NCBI GenBank assembly: GCA_040218795.1 | Contig: JAVJQT010000005.1 | Location: 496,001-560,000, forward strand | Direction of reading: 5' to 3' | DNA: 64,000 bases | Source of the DNA: CCMP332 sp040218795 | GTDB lineage: Bacteria; Bacteroidota; Bacteroidia; Cytophagales; CCMP332 | Shown: one piece after another, positions 42,471 to 51,438 of the stretch | Position numbering within the stretch: position 1 is the stretch's first letter | How the letters are laid out: every line of letters starts with the position of its first letter | Made by a program: the position numbers and the translations under genes | The notes under the pieces: generated by a model | Seen by the model: only the letters and a program-made list of their open reading frames with translations | What the model was told of the DNA's origin: nothing | The model's database searches: none

Positions 42471-45400
42471 TTATCGATATTTTGAAAGATTGCCGAAATA
42501 ATCTACCAATTTTCTCAATACATCAAAATAAAGAAGAACAAAGAGTAAAATTGTCATTACCCAAATTACGACAACGTTAAAGGGTAGCGTATTGTAAAAT
42601 TTACCCATAAAATACTTCTCAGGGGCGTAAAAATGGGTTCTAAAACTTATTGGACTATCTGGAATATTGGGTCTTTTGTAAATTGGATTTACCTCCTGAA
42701 TTATTTGTTCTTCAGTCTCTACGAAGCGCACAAGGCTGGTACTATTGGTCACAAGTTTTTGCAACTGATCGTTGTGATACAAATATTGTTTCATTCTGAA
42801 TGCCTTTTCATCCTCTTCTGTTTTAGTCATTTCAGCAACTATTTTGTCTTTTTCAGACATGGCATTTTGATTGACCTTGGAAAAATATAAATTGAGATAA
42901 TCTAAATAGTCAATGACATCTTCCAAGGCATCTCTTTGAATATAATCTGCATCAAGGCGTTCGATTTCCGGAAATTCCAGCTTGTCGTAATTTTTTAAGA
43001 GCTTTTCTATCTCATTCTTTATCAAACGTACATTATAGGATAATTTTTCCTGAACATCGGGATCCTTTGAACTTAGAAACTGAAGCGTATAATCGGCTTT
43101 ATTTTTTAATTCCGGAATAAGAAATGATGTCTTAAATTCTGAATCAGCGATGACCCTATCGTATAGATAAAAGTCTTTTTCAAATTCATTGTTCTTAAAT
43201 TGATTAACACTTAATGCTTCAAAAGCCCATCTGGATGCCATTACTTCGCCAAAAAGTGGTACTTTATCCAAGGCTGTTAAATTGGGATTTATCTCATCAA
43301 ATTTCACCAATACGCCTCCCAGCATCAGCTGAGGGATTAGCAAAATGGGTATCAAAATATAAACGGTTACCGCAGAATTGAATGCCGATGAAATATTTAG
43401 ACCGAGCATATTTGCAAAACAGGAAACAGTAAATAATACTAGCCAATATTCATAACTAAGCCCCTGAATTCCAAGAATATAATTTCCAATAAAAACAAAG
43501 AAAACAGTCTGAATTGCCGACAAAGAAAAAAGCAATGCCGTCTTTGAGAATAAATAACTCGCCCGGCTCAACTTTAAAAATACCTCTCTTTTGAGAATTT
43601 TTCGATCTCTTATAATTTCTTCAGCGCTCACCGTTAGTCCCATAAATAAAGCGACTATAACGGCCATGAATATATAAGCGGGAATATTGACGTTTTTCCC
43701 AAAAAGATATCCAAATTCATTGGTTTCACTTTGGGTATAATACCTTACGATATAAGCCAATAAGAAGGCTAAAAAAGGTGCTTCAAGCAGATTTATGGCG
43801 AGATATTGGGTGTTGCTGATTTTTGAGAGAAAATCCCTTGTCAAGAATATCCACCACTGTGAAAACACGTTGGGTTTTTTTAAGGTGCCTTCCGGTTTTT
43901 CATCATAATGCTCTATTTCAGGTAAGTCAATATTTTCCTGATAGATATCATACCACTTCTCGGGACTTAACTTTCTTTTATTGGTAATTTTTCCATATTC
44001 ATCAACTATTCTTGTCTCCAGAATATTAAAAATCTGTTCAGGATTAACATTTCCGCATTCTGAGCATTCACCCTGGTCGCTATTGATTTGATTAGTCTGC
44101 TTTTTGAAATATACCACGCCTTCTACAGGGTTACCATAGTAAACGGGATAACCACCTACATCTAAAATGAAAAGGCGATCAAACATCTTGAAAATATCTG
44201 AAGAGGGCTGATGAATTACCACAAAGATCAATTTACCTCTAAGCGATAATTCTTTGAGCAAATCCATTATATTTTCAGAATCTCTGGAAGAAAGACCAGA
44301 AGTCGGCTCATCGACAAATAAAATTGATGGCTCTCTTAAAAGCTCAAGACCAATATTTAGACGCTTTCTCTGACCACCTGAAATTGTTTTTTTCAGTGGG
44401 CTACCAACTTTTAAGTCTTTAGTTTCCTGCAAACCCAATCTGCCCAAAGTACTTAATACCAGTTCATCTATTTGCTTATCGTTATAGTCTTTGAAACATA
44501 GTTTGGCCGCATAATACAGATTTTGGTATACGGTTAGATCTTCGATCAGGAGGTCATCCTGAGGTACAAATCCAATCATCCCCTCTGTTTTATGCTCTTC
44601 TTTGTAAAGATCAATACCGTTTATTAGTATTATTCCATCTGAAGGTTCAGCAGTGCCATTCAAAACATTCATTAAAGTGGATTTTCCGGATCCACTCGCA
44701 CCCATAATACCAATGAGTTTACCCGAAACCTCTCGGATATTTATATCCTGAAGACCTATTTTACCACCGGGAAATGTGTATTGCACATCTCTTGCTTCAT
44801 AGGAAATATGAGAGGTATGCTGATCTTTCAAGAATACAGAAACAACATCGCTATAATAGATCGGTTGTGTTTTGCCCGATCGTATATTGCTTCCTGTCGG
44901 AAAATTGTATATCCTGTTGTTTTTTAAGGGTATACCATTTAAATAGAGCTCTTTATCCCCCAAATATTTTGCTATATACATTTCAAGCTCGGGGATTCTA
45001 AAAACACCCATTTGACCTGGGAAATAAGCTTCGTATATGTGCTTTTGACTATTATCAGGGTTTTTCTTTATTCCGTCAATGATGATAAGATTGGCCTGGT
45101 TTAAATTGCGCAAATCATCTTCCACCACAAAAGATTTCATATCGTTGAAAAGTGCCTCTTCTATATTGAAAGAGCTTGCAACAGTTAAAATAAAATCGTT
45201 TTCAGAAGCAGAAATGACTTTATCTGCCAATATCAATTCAAGCAATCTGTAAATGATGACAATTTTTTGTTGCTGTGTCATCTCCTGATTGACTTGATTA
45301 CAAATCTTTAGAGTTTTAGTGGTATCTGATGTTTTTATGTCCTTTCCGGCATATTCATCAAATATTTTGATATACAATTCTGCCTCATCGGCGTTGATCT

Positions 45401-45509
45401 GTTCTTTAAGAAAATCTTTGATTACCTGACGCTCTTCTACTTTAACACCATCAACTTTGGCGACAAGTGCAAACAATTGTAATAAAGCCTCGAGAAGTTT
45501 TTCGCTCAT
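42471..45509 (-). CDS. ABCG-like ATPase/permease with N-terminal TerB-like domain
   Basis: 1012 residues. N-terminal TerB-like helical domain (about 1-140; LFALVAKVDGVKVEERQVIK), an FHA-like beta region (about 170-235), an ABC ATPase (about 240-460) with Walker A GASGSGKST, signature ISGGQRKR, Walker B LFVDEPTSGL and H-loop VIHQPSSD, a CSECGN motif that could bind metal with partners, then an ABC-2 membrane domain (about 560-780) with a large extracytoplasmic segment and a last helix near 990. The ATPase-before-membrane order is that of ABCG/White exporters. Substrate unknown. Confidence 0.87.
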   Translation of the reverse strand: MSEKLLEALLQLFALVAKVDGVKVEERQVIKDFLKEQINADEAELYIKIFDEYAGKDIKTSDTTKTLKICNQVNQEMTQQQKIVIIYRLLELILADKVISASENDFILTVASSFNIEEALFNDMKSFVVEDDLRNLNQANLIIIDGIKKNPDNSQKHIYEAYFPGQMGVFRIPELEMYIAKYLGDKELYLNGIPLKNNRIYNFPTGSNIRSGKTQPIYYSDVVSVFLKDQHTSHISYEARDVQYTFPGGKIGLQDINIREVSGKLIGIMGASGSGKSTLMNVLNGTAEPSDGIILINGIDLYKEEHKTEGMIGFVPQDDLLIEDLTVYQNLYYAAKLCFKDYNDKQIDELVLSTLGRLGLQETKDLKVGSPLKKTISGGQRKRLNIGLELLREPSILFVDEPTSGLSSRDSENIMDLLKELSLRGKLIFVVIHQPSSDIFKMFDRLFILDVGGYPVYYGNPVEGVVYFKKQTNQINSDQGECSECGNVNPEQIFNILETRIVDEYGKITNKRKLSPEKWYDIYQENIDLPEIEHYDEKPEGTLKKPNVFSQWWIFLTRDFLSKISNTQYLAINLLEAPFLAFLLAYIVRYYTQSETNEFGYLFGKNVNIPAYIFMAVIVALFMGLTVSAEEIIRDRKILKREVFLKLSRASYLFSKTALLFSLSAIQTVFFVFIGNYILGIQGLSYEYWLVLFTVSCFANMLGLNISSAFNSAVTVYILIPILLIPQLMLGGVLVKFDEINPNLTALDKVPLFGEVMASRWAFEALSVNQFKNNEFEKDFYLYDRVIADSEFKTSFLIPELKNKADYTLQFLSSKDPDVQEKLSYNVRLIKNEIEKLLKNYDKLEFPEIERLDADYIQRDALEDVIDYLDYLNLYFSKVNQNAMSEKDKIVAEMTKTEEDEKAFRMKQYLYHNDQLQKLVTNSTSLVRFVETEEQIIQEVNPIYKRPNIPDSPISFRTHFYAPEKYFMGKFYNTLPFNVVVIWVMTILLFVLLYFDVLRKLVDYFGNLSKYR

Positions 45510-45577
45510 TTAGATTTTCTAAAGATTGATGCTAAAATAGCAAAGCCAATATAATTGCCTTGCATTTCTTTTACTTT

Positions 45578-46426
45578 TTATCTCCTGATAATAATTGTGC
45601 CGTTTCCAGTGCTTATCGAAGAGCTGGGATAAGAATCATTCAATTGAACTTTTCTAAGGTCATAATACCTGTTTAAAGCATCAGAATAGAACTCTTCTAT
45701 ACCGGTAGTTGTATAATCACAATAAACCTTTCCATCACCCTGAAAGGTTAATATTTCTAAATTCATTTTTAATGGATGTCCGTTGAGCGATAATGACAAT
45801 GTATCCGTACCTGTATGTGCACTCATTTGATAGGCAAGTTCATTCTTGGCTTCAATTGACAGTTTACCGGAGCTTGTGCTAATTTTTGATCGTCCCATTA
45901 GCTCCCAGTCTCTTAATTTGATATCTCCGGATTGACTCAGAGCCTGAAGCGCCGAACTTGAATTATCTATACTAATGTCTCCTGTGGTGCAGTTAATATT
46001 AAAAGTACCGCTGACGTTTTTTATACTTACACTCCCATTTTCAGACCTGATTGTAAGGTTTATAATTTTTGGAACATTTATCTTCCAGGTATTACCTTTT
46101 TGATTCTTAATGATTGACTTTTCGCGAATAACTATTTGATTATTACCTTGATAGACTTCGGAATTTTCATTCCCCATCTCAGGAAATACTTTATTTATCA
46201 AAACACTGTCCTTGTCCCAGGAACTAATTTCAAGGTCACTTTGATTTAGCTCAATTAAAATCATTGAGCTTTTGGCCAGAGTGCCAGGTATTTTCAGTTC
46301 TTGTTTGACTTTTGAATTTTTTTCCTTTTCATCGCGGATTATATTGACATTATCATAGGGTTTATTTTTATCCCTGGAACATGACAGTAAAATGATAAGG
46401 CTAAAACAAATTATTTTAAAATGCAT
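45578..46426 (-). CDS. DUF4097-like beta-helix lipoprotein
   Basis: 282 residues. Lipobox ending ILLSC (Cys16) directly followed by SRDKN. The rest is a run of short repeating strands (GNTWKINVPKIINLTIRSEN, GSVSIKNVSGTFNINCTTGD), the pattern of DUF4097 / putative adhesin proteins, which fold as a right-handed beta-helix. Role unknown. It ends 68 bases before the start of the ABCG-like gene on the same strand and may be co-transcribed. Confidence 0.72.
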   Translation of the reverse strand: MHFKIICFSLIILLSCSRDKNKPYDNVNIIRDEKEKNSKVKQELKIPGTLAKSSMILIELNQSDLEISSWDKDSVLINKVFPEMGNENSEVYQGNNQIVIREKSIIKNQKGNTWKINVPKIINLTIRSENGSVSIKNVSGTFNINCTTGDISIDNSSSALQALSQSGDIKLRDWELMGRSKISTSSGKLSIEAKNELAYQMSAHTGTDTLSLSLNGHPLKMNLEILTFQGDGKVYCDYTTTGIEEFYSDALNRYYDLRKVQLNDSYPSSSISTGNGTIIIRR

Positions 46427-46534
46427 TTTCTTATTATCAATTTAAAATTCTAAGGTTAAAAAATCTTTGTTTTAAAAAACTTAGCCAAATTGCTCAAATA
46501 TTTAACAATTTGAAATTTTCATATCAATAAGAAA

Positions 46535-47119
46535 GTGAGTCGAAGAAAAAAAGAGGCATTTAAATTTTTTACTAAAAATCTCTTGCAAGGGATTGTTTGG
46601 TTTGCATTAATTCTTCTGGTTCTTTGGCTTGGTGCCAAATACCTACCCGATGACATCAAAAATTGGCTCACACCACTAAGGGAAAGGCCATTTTTGGTTT
46701 ACAGTATATTTTTTGCCTCTGAAGTCATTTTCGGTATTATTCCCCCTGAGATATTTATGGTTTGGGCATTGGATCAAGGTGTAATCTATTATATGCAGGT
46801 TATTATGCTTTTAACCGTACTCTCCTATGCCGGTGGCATAATTGCCTATTTTATTGGACGCTTTTTTTCCAATACGGCTATATTCCGTCATTTTAAGAAA
46901 AGTGAGTCCTATTATAATTATAGTAGAACCTATAGAAGATTTGGAGGTATTTTAATATTGATAGCAGCTGTCACTCCATTGCCATTTGCCTTAATAAGTA
47001 TGATTTCGGGTAGTTTTTCTTACAGTTTTAGAATGTACTTGCGTTTCGCCGCTTTTAGAATATTAAGGTTTGTAGTTTATGGTTATTTCATCTGGGAGGG
47101 TATGAATATAAGTTTCTAA
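46535..47119 (+). CDS. VTT/DedA-like membrane protein
   Basis: 194 residues from a GTG start at 46535, chosen because the basic SRRKKEAF start precedes the first helix; there is no better ATG. About four to five membrane segments are visible. The EVIFGIIPPEIFMVWAL segment and GGILILIAAVTPLPFALISM resemble the VTT domain of DedA-type proteins, which are implicated in lipid scrambling and envelope homeostasis. Shorter than most DedA proteins. It overlaps the convergent DinB-like gene by 4 nt. Confidence 0.65.
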   Translation: MSRRKKEAFKFFTKNLLQGIVWFALILLVLWLGAKYLPDDIKNWLTPLRERPFLVYSIFFASEVIFGIIPPEIFMVWALDQGVIYYMQVIMLLTVLSYAGGIIAYFIGRFFSNTAIFRHFKKSESYYNYSRTYRRFGGILILIAAVTPLPFALISMISGSFSYSFRMYLRFAAFRILRFVVYGYFIWEGMNISF

Positions 47120-47619
47120 TTCAGATACTTTTCATTAATCACATTTCTGTGATGTTTTTCATGTCCTGCAATTACAAATACCAAGGCATCAATTGAAATG
47201 TCATTTCCATTGGCATTTCCGAATTTAGAATAATCTTCTTTTTTGATCTCATCACAAATACGAATTGTATTTCTACGTATCAAATCAAAACGTTTTATTA
47301 AGTCATCCCATTCCTGAGTATTAAAATTTGCATTTGAAACATAGGCATTGTGATCAAATCCAGGTAATGGATTCTTTTCATTTCTCAGAATGGATAAAAG
47401 GCGAAAAGCAAAAATTTGTTCTGAATCACATATATGTCCCAGCAATTCCCTAATGCTCCATTTATCAGGAGCGTATTTTTTGAGTGAATCTTTTTTATTA
47501 ATTTTTTTATAGAACTTTATAGCGCTTTTATATTCTATTATTAATGCCTCTTTACAATCTTCCTTTTTGAAAAAGCTTACATATGGCTTATAAAATTCAG
47601 GGAGTCTCATGGTTTCCAT
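47116..47619 (-). CDS. DinB-family four-helix protein
   Basis: 167 residues if started at the ATG at 47619 (METMRLPEF); an upstream frame extends to 47664 and a second ATG lies at 47610. The metal-binding pattern of DinB proteins is visible: DKWSIRELLGHICDSEQIFA with one His, and AGHEKHHRNVI with His residues near the end. DinB/YfiT proteins are often thiol-dependent metal enzymes; the substrate here is unknown. The start lies inside the 3' end of the XRE regulator gene, so the two are translationally coupled. Confidence 0.8.
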   Translation of the reverse strand: METMRLPEFYKPYVSFFKKEDCKEALIIEYKSAIKFYKKINKKDSLKKYAPDKWSIRELLGHICDSEQIFAFRLLSILRNEKNPLPGFDHNAYVSNANFNTQEWDDLIKRFDLIRRNTIRICDEIKKEDYSKFGNANGNDISIDALVFVIAGHEKHHRNVINEKYLN

Positions 47620-47977
47620 AATTTTTAAATGATCCGTTTTTGAAAAATATAACAATTCTATCAATCTCGGAATTACTATCTATACGCGGTAGGGATTGCT
47701 CGTGCAAATCATTCTTTTCTGGAATAACATTTTCACTTGATTCATTTTCATTCGCCTCCTTTGGTAAGTGAATGTTTCTATTCAATAGGAGGGCGTTTAA
47801 ATCTATCTCCTCAAAAGTCTCACAAAGCTTTACTACAAATTCTAAACTGGGCTTGTTTCTCCCGGAAAGAACATGAGAAACATTGGCGCGTTTCACTCCA
47901 ATTAAATCTGCAAATTCAGAAGCACTTAATTTTTTAGTTTCTAATAAAGATTTAATTTTTACAACTATAGCATCCAT
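47597..47977 (-). CDS. XRE-family (Cro/cI-like) transcriptional regulator
   Basis: 126 residues from the ATG at 47977; an ATG at 47995 gives six extra residues but lies inside a palindrome that looks like the promoter/operator. The helix-turn-helix is SASEFADLIGVKRANVSHVL followed by SGRNKPSLEFVVKLC (about 20-55). A flexible linker leads to a conserved-looking tail, IDRIVIFFKNGSFKNY, which I recall from other Bacteroidota XRE proteins. It overlaps the DinB-like gene by 23 nt and is likely autoregulated. Confidence 0.85.
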   Translation of the reverse strand: MDAIVVKIKSLLETKKLSASEFADLIGVKRANVSHVLSGRNKPSLEFVVKLCETFEEIDLNALLLNRNIHLPKEANENESSENVIPEKNDLHEQSLPRIDSNSEIDRIVIFFKNGSFKNYGNHETP

Positions 47978-47982
47978 GTTAA

Positions 47983-48002
47983 CAAATGTATACAATACAT
48001 TT
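47983..48002 (-). promoter_or_regulatory. 19-bp palindrome and -7 box at the XRE gene start
   Basis: AAATGTAT (47984-47991), 3 bases, ATACATTT (47995-48002) form a perfect palindrome. On the minus strand it contains TACATTTG (47990-47983), an exact TAnnTTTG box. Transcription would then start within a few bases of the ATG at 47977, making the message leaderless or nearly so, and repression by the XRE protein itself would block the box. No -33 TTTG is visible. Confidence 0.6.
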
Positions 48003-48179
48003 AAAAGAGTATATTCATATCAATAATTTAATTGATAGATCTTAGGGTATCAGTTTAATTCGAATATCCTATTTCATTGATTATAAATGGTTTACACAAT
48101 AATAGATTACAAATGTAAACAATTGTTAAAAAAAGAATATAATGACTAAGATTTTGCCTGAAATTGGTGACAATATGTC

Positions 48180-48752
48180 TTAAAAATAGGAACTCACTTT
48201 TTTATAGCGCGAGAAATAAGATGCAGACACGAGCCCCATTAAAGCACCAAAAAAATGACTTTCCCAGGAAATACCAACCTGACTTGGGAATACGCCATAG
48301 ATAATTCCACCATAAAAAAATGCCACGATCAAGGAGATTAAAATTGAGCTTAGATCTTTCCTGAATAAACCAAAGGTCATGAGGAATAATGCTATTCCGT
48401 ATATCAATCCGCTGGCCCCTATGTGGTAATTAGGTTTAGCAAATATCCATACCAAAATACCTGTCATGAAATAACATATGATAAATACCGGAATTGCGAT
48501 TCTATCATAAAAATAGAACAAAACTGTTCCCAGGATTAGAATTGGAAGTGCGTTTGATATAAGGTGTATATAGTTACCGTGGATTACCGGTGCGGTAAGA
48601 ATTCCAATTAAGCCGCTAAATTCTCTTGGATATATGCCTAGAAAACCCAGGTCTATTTTCATAAGAATTTCAGAAAAATAAACGGCAAAGAGCAGGAGCA
48701 CAAAACGCAGAGGGATGCTTGTACTCTTATTAAAATGACTGGAAAAAATCAT
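48180..48752 (-). CDS. rhomboid-family intramembrane serine protease
   Basis: 190 residues with about six transmembrane helices. The catalytic dyad is visible: Ser114 in HIGASGLIYG and His166 in WESHFFGA, with Asn67 (HLISNALP) in the position of the oxyanion-hole residue. Rhomboids cleave single-span membrane proteins within the bilayer. The six-helix core without extra domains is the simple bacterial form. Substrate unknown; it is separate from its neighbours by about 80 and 180 bases. The 184 bases between this gene and the XRE gene contain GTTTAC/GTAAAC repeats but no clear element. Confidence 0.9.
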   Translation of the reverse strand: MIFSSHFNKSTSIPLRFVLLLFAVYFSEILMKIDLGFLGIYPREFSGLIGILTAPVIHGNYIHLISNALPILILGTVLFYFYDRIAIPVFIICYFMTGILVWIFAKPNYHIGASGLIYGIALFLMTFGLFRKDLSSILISLIVAFFYGGIIYGVFPSQVGISWESHFFGALMGLVSASYFSRYKKVSSYF

Positions 48753-48832
48753 TAAATCTAATTAAGCAAGAAATAAGTTCTTAAGGAAAACTTAGCTCAA
48801 TTATTTCTATTATGATTATCAGTAAGGCTTAA

Positions 48833-49318
48833 TTATTTCTCCGGATTCTTGATCATTTTCAGATCAATTAATTTGCTCTCTTCCACACTAATACTAAGCA
48901 TGTTTAATATACCTCCGGAAGCTTCGGCTACCTGTCTGGCAAAGTTCTTCATGCTTTCATAAAAGTTAATAGCAAATTTTTTATCCACCTTTTCAAGAAT
49001 TGGGTTAAGCTTTTGAAGCTCTTCCTCAATTAGTTTATTTCTTTCCTTATGATCTTGGGGAAGGTTTTGAATAAGATTATTCATGTGGGTTTCAAAGTCT
49101 TTGTGAACCTCATTATAATAGTCTATCAGTATTTGTCTTGCTCTGTATGTTTTGAGCTTTGCCAATGAAATTGCTACACTTTTCTCCTTATTGTCAATTT
49201 TACCATCTGCACCGGCTATTAATACCGATACCATTGCCGGAGCTTTTAACAATAAGCTGATTTCTTCCTCACTTAATTCTTTGAATTGCTCGATCATATA
49301 TTTATTGATATTTGCCAA
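48833..49318 (-). CDS. TerB-like helical protein of unknown function
   Basis: 161 residues, all-helical, no signal peptide. The segment MVSVLIAGADGKIDNKEKSV resembles the acidic loop of TerB-like domains (tellurite-resistance protein B family), as in the N-terminus of the ABCG-like protein encoded at 42471-45509. Metal or signal binding is a guess from that family. The start lies 34 bases from the divergent BioY-like gene. No other family recognised. Confidence 0.55.
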   Translation of the reverse strand: MANINKYMIEQFKELSEEEISLLLKAPAMVSVLIAGADGKIDNKEKSVAISLAKLKTYRARQILIDYYNEVHKDFETHMNNLIQNLPQDHKERNKLIEEELQKLNPILEKVDKKFAINFYESMKNFARQVAEASGGILNMLSISVEESKLIDLKMIKNPEK

Positions 49319-49351
49319 AAATCATAATTTTCAAATTTTAAACCAAACTAT

Positions 49352-49921
49352 TTGCATCTCTTACACAAGCATTTTTTTATTAATAGCTCCGGGGCCTATT
49401 TCAGCCTCTTAGTGGCAGCTATTTGCTTTTTATTTCTATGCACTCTGGGGCCAATTTCATTATCTATTGGATTCATTGATATTAGTCTTCAAAGTTATTT
49501 TATTATGCTTTTAGCATTATGCTTAAGACCTCTCCCTTCATTCGTGTTTTTAATATTGTATCTGATTATCGGAGCCTTGGGAATGCCGGTCTTTTCAGGA
49601 TACAATTCCGGATATTCTTATTTATTCTCCGCCAGTGCAGGATTTCTTTATGCATTTCCACTATTCGCATTGTTTTTTTCATGGCTGGTGGTCAAACACA
49701 AAAACAACTTGTTTAAAATATTCATTGATTCACTAATAGCTCAAATCGGGCTGATAATTATTGGATTTTCATGGCTTATGATACAAATTCAAGTGCCTTT
49801 TGAAAAAATTACAGAAAATGTGGTTTGGCTTCTTCCCGGCCTGGTCATTAAATCAATTTTGATCGCACTGAGCAATTATGTAATCATCAAAGGATTATTC
49901 AGTGCAAAAAGTGTTGATTAG
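49352..49921 (+). CDS. bioY: BioY-like biotin transporter S-component
   Basis: 189 residues with six hydrophobic segments. The LGPISLSIGFIDISLQSYFIMLLAL stretch (in two parts) and LIIGALGMPVFSGYNSGYSYLF match BioY, the membrane subunit that imports biotin alone or with an ECF energy module. The start is uncertain: it is a TTG at 49352, because the first ATG falls inside the protein core. No ECF ATPase is adjacent. The 3' end overlaps the convergent TPR gene by 27 nt. Confidence 0.82.
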   Translation: MHLLHKHFFINSSGAYFSLLVAAICFLFLCTLGPISLSIGFIDISLQSYFIMLLALCLRPLPSFVFLILYLIIGALGMPVFSGYNSGYSYLFSASAGFLYAFPLFALFFSWLVVKHKNNLFKIFIDSLIAQIGLIIIGFSWLMIQIQVPFEKITENVVWLLPGLVIKSILIALSNYVIIKGLFSAKSVD

Positions 49922-50812
49922 CTCAGGATTAGGCATGTATCTTCTTTCTCGCGCTTTCTTTAAATCTTCGCAAGCTCCTTCCCTGTCAAAAAGAGAATTA
50001 CGCACAATGGCTCTATAATAAAAGGCCTCAGCATGATTATCATTGTAATGTAAGACCTCGTTTAAGTCTCTGAGAGCGGATATGGTATCGCCGGTATGTA
50101 GATAGGCCTGTGCCCTCATAAAGTACATGTCAGGATCATCATTTACCAAAGGGATATACGCATTTAGGTCAGTAAGAAGAGCCTTGTAAATTCCAAGGTC
50201 ATTTAATACTTCTATTCTGAATTTTAAATTTTTTTCAATTAGTGGGTTGATCATTAGAGCCTGTGAAATTACATTGAGAGCAAGGGCCGTATCTTGTAAT
50301 TCCAAATAAATACCTGCCAATAATTCTCTTGATTCAAGATTGTAGAGCTGTTTGTTCATGACCATCAAAAGTGTTTGCTCTGCCTCAATAAAATCACCTT
50401 TTTTATGATATATTCTTGCTTTAAGAATATGTGCTTTATAATAATTATTGTCATAATAAAGCGCTTTATCAACCTCCATTGAGGATTCTTCTAATTTTCC
50501 AGCTTCAAAAAAATTTTCTGCTTTCAAAAAATGTACATCTATATTTTGGGGTTTGATTTCAAGGGCTTTATCAAAATATAAATCAGCAGAATCGTAATGT
50601 TCCAAACTTTTATGGCAGAGGCCTCCAAATATATAAGCATTGATCTGGTTTTTATCCAGTTCAATGACTTCATCAATTTCTTTAAGTGCTTCTTTGTATT
50701 TTTCCTGCCCTACCAATTGATATACTGTAAGCAGTTTTGCACTAACGGAAATTTCCTGCGCAAAAAGGCCCATTGGCATTAACAGAAAACAAAAAACTGT
50801 GAGTTTTTTCAT
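49895..50812 (-). CDS. secreted TPR-repeat protein
   Basis: 305 residues with a signal peptide (cleavage near GLFAQ). Nearly the whole mature chain is TPR repeats (for example DSADLYFDKALEIKPQNIDV, EAEQTLLMVMNKQLYN, DTISALRDLNEVLHYNDNHA), about eight units, ending with a repeat whose cysteines could pair (GACEDLKKARERRYM and NTFC). Probably a periplasmic scaffold or part of a larger envelope assembly. It follows the lipoprotein gene after 12 nt, in the same transcript. Confidence 0.8.
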   Translation of the reverse strand: MKKLTVFCFLLMPMGLFAQEISVSAKLLTVYQLVGQEKYKEALKEIDEVIELDKNQINAYIFGGLCHKSLEHYDSADLYFDKALEIKPQNIDVHFLKAENFFEAGKLEESSMEVDKALYYDNNYYKAHILKARIYHKKGDFIEAEQTLLMVMNKQLYNLESRELLAGIYLELQDTALALNVISQALMINPLIEKNLKFRIEVLNDLGIYKALLTDLNAYIPLVNDDPDMYFMRAQAYLHTGDTISALRDLNEVLHYNDNHAEAFYYRAIVRNSLFDREGACEDLKKARERRYMPNPELINTFCTE

Positions 50813-50824
50813 ATTTTTTTATAA

Positions 50825-51370
50825 CTACCAGTTAGCATCATCACCGGTAGACCAGGGGTCAAAGTCGGGATCGTCCGGGTCTAATTCATCAAATTCCTCT
50901 TCTTCTTTATCCTTTTTCTTTTTCTTCTTACGTCCTTTTTGATCCACAGTTGTGCTGTCCTGTTTTACGGGTTCATTAAAGACCAAAAGGTCTCCAAATT
51001 TTCGATTGTAAACAATCATTTCCCTGTTATATCCCGGTTGTGGCAATTGGCCGGTACTGTCAAGGAGTGTGGAATCAATGAGTGGTAAAACCATTTCTGC
51101 CGGTACGAATTCAAGCAATTTCCATTTTTTCTTCTTTTTTACATCGACTACAATTCCAAATTCATTTTTATTCATAAATGATCTTAGATTTTCCTTGATT
51201 TCAGGAATAGAATCATCTGTAAATTGCGATATGAACTGAAATTGTTCGTTCTCCCCTAAAATAAAAGCACTGTTATAAGCCGGACACACCATTTTTTTTC
51301 GGCATGAAAAGGTAGTGCTTAACAGAAGCAGGAGAAATGTATAAAATAAGAATTTTGAGAAATTCCTCAT
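50825..51370 (-). CDS. lipoprotein with a Lys/Glu/Asp-rich tail
   Basis: 181 residues. Lipobox TTFSC (Cys23) followed by RKKM. The C-terminal 40 residues are highly charged: KGRKKKKKKDKEEEEFDELD, then DDPDFDPWSTGDD, a low-complexity basic block followed by an acidic block. I do not recognise the family. The gene is the middle member of the run NUDIX (68 bases upstream), this lipoprotein and TPR (12 nt downstream). The charged tail may bind a protein or divalent ions. Confidence 0.6.
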   Translation of the reverse strand: MRNFSKFLFYTFLLLLLSTTFSCRKKMVCPAYNSAFILGENEQFQFISQFTDDSIPEIKENLRSFMNKNEFGIVVDVKKKKKWKLLEFVPAEMVLPLIDSTLLDSTGQLPQPGYNREMIVYNRKFGDLLVFNEPVKQDSTTVDQKGRKKKKKKDKEEEEFDELDPDDPDFDPWSTGDDANW

Positions 51371-51438
51371 AAAAAAGGCTTAACAATGCCTGCAATTCAA
51401 ATATAGAACGTTTTAAATGATTGGGCAATCCTGGAAAA

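Noticed and set aside
48050..48150. GTTTAC/GTAAAC repeats between the XRE and rhomboid genes
   Set aside because: Short AT-rich arms with a long spacer and no gene start next to them; too weak to call an operator.
50870..50960. Lys- and Glu-codon-rich stretch as a tandem DNA repeat
   Set aside because: It encodes the charged tail of a lipoprotein; there is no regular repeat unit, only low-complexity coding sequence.
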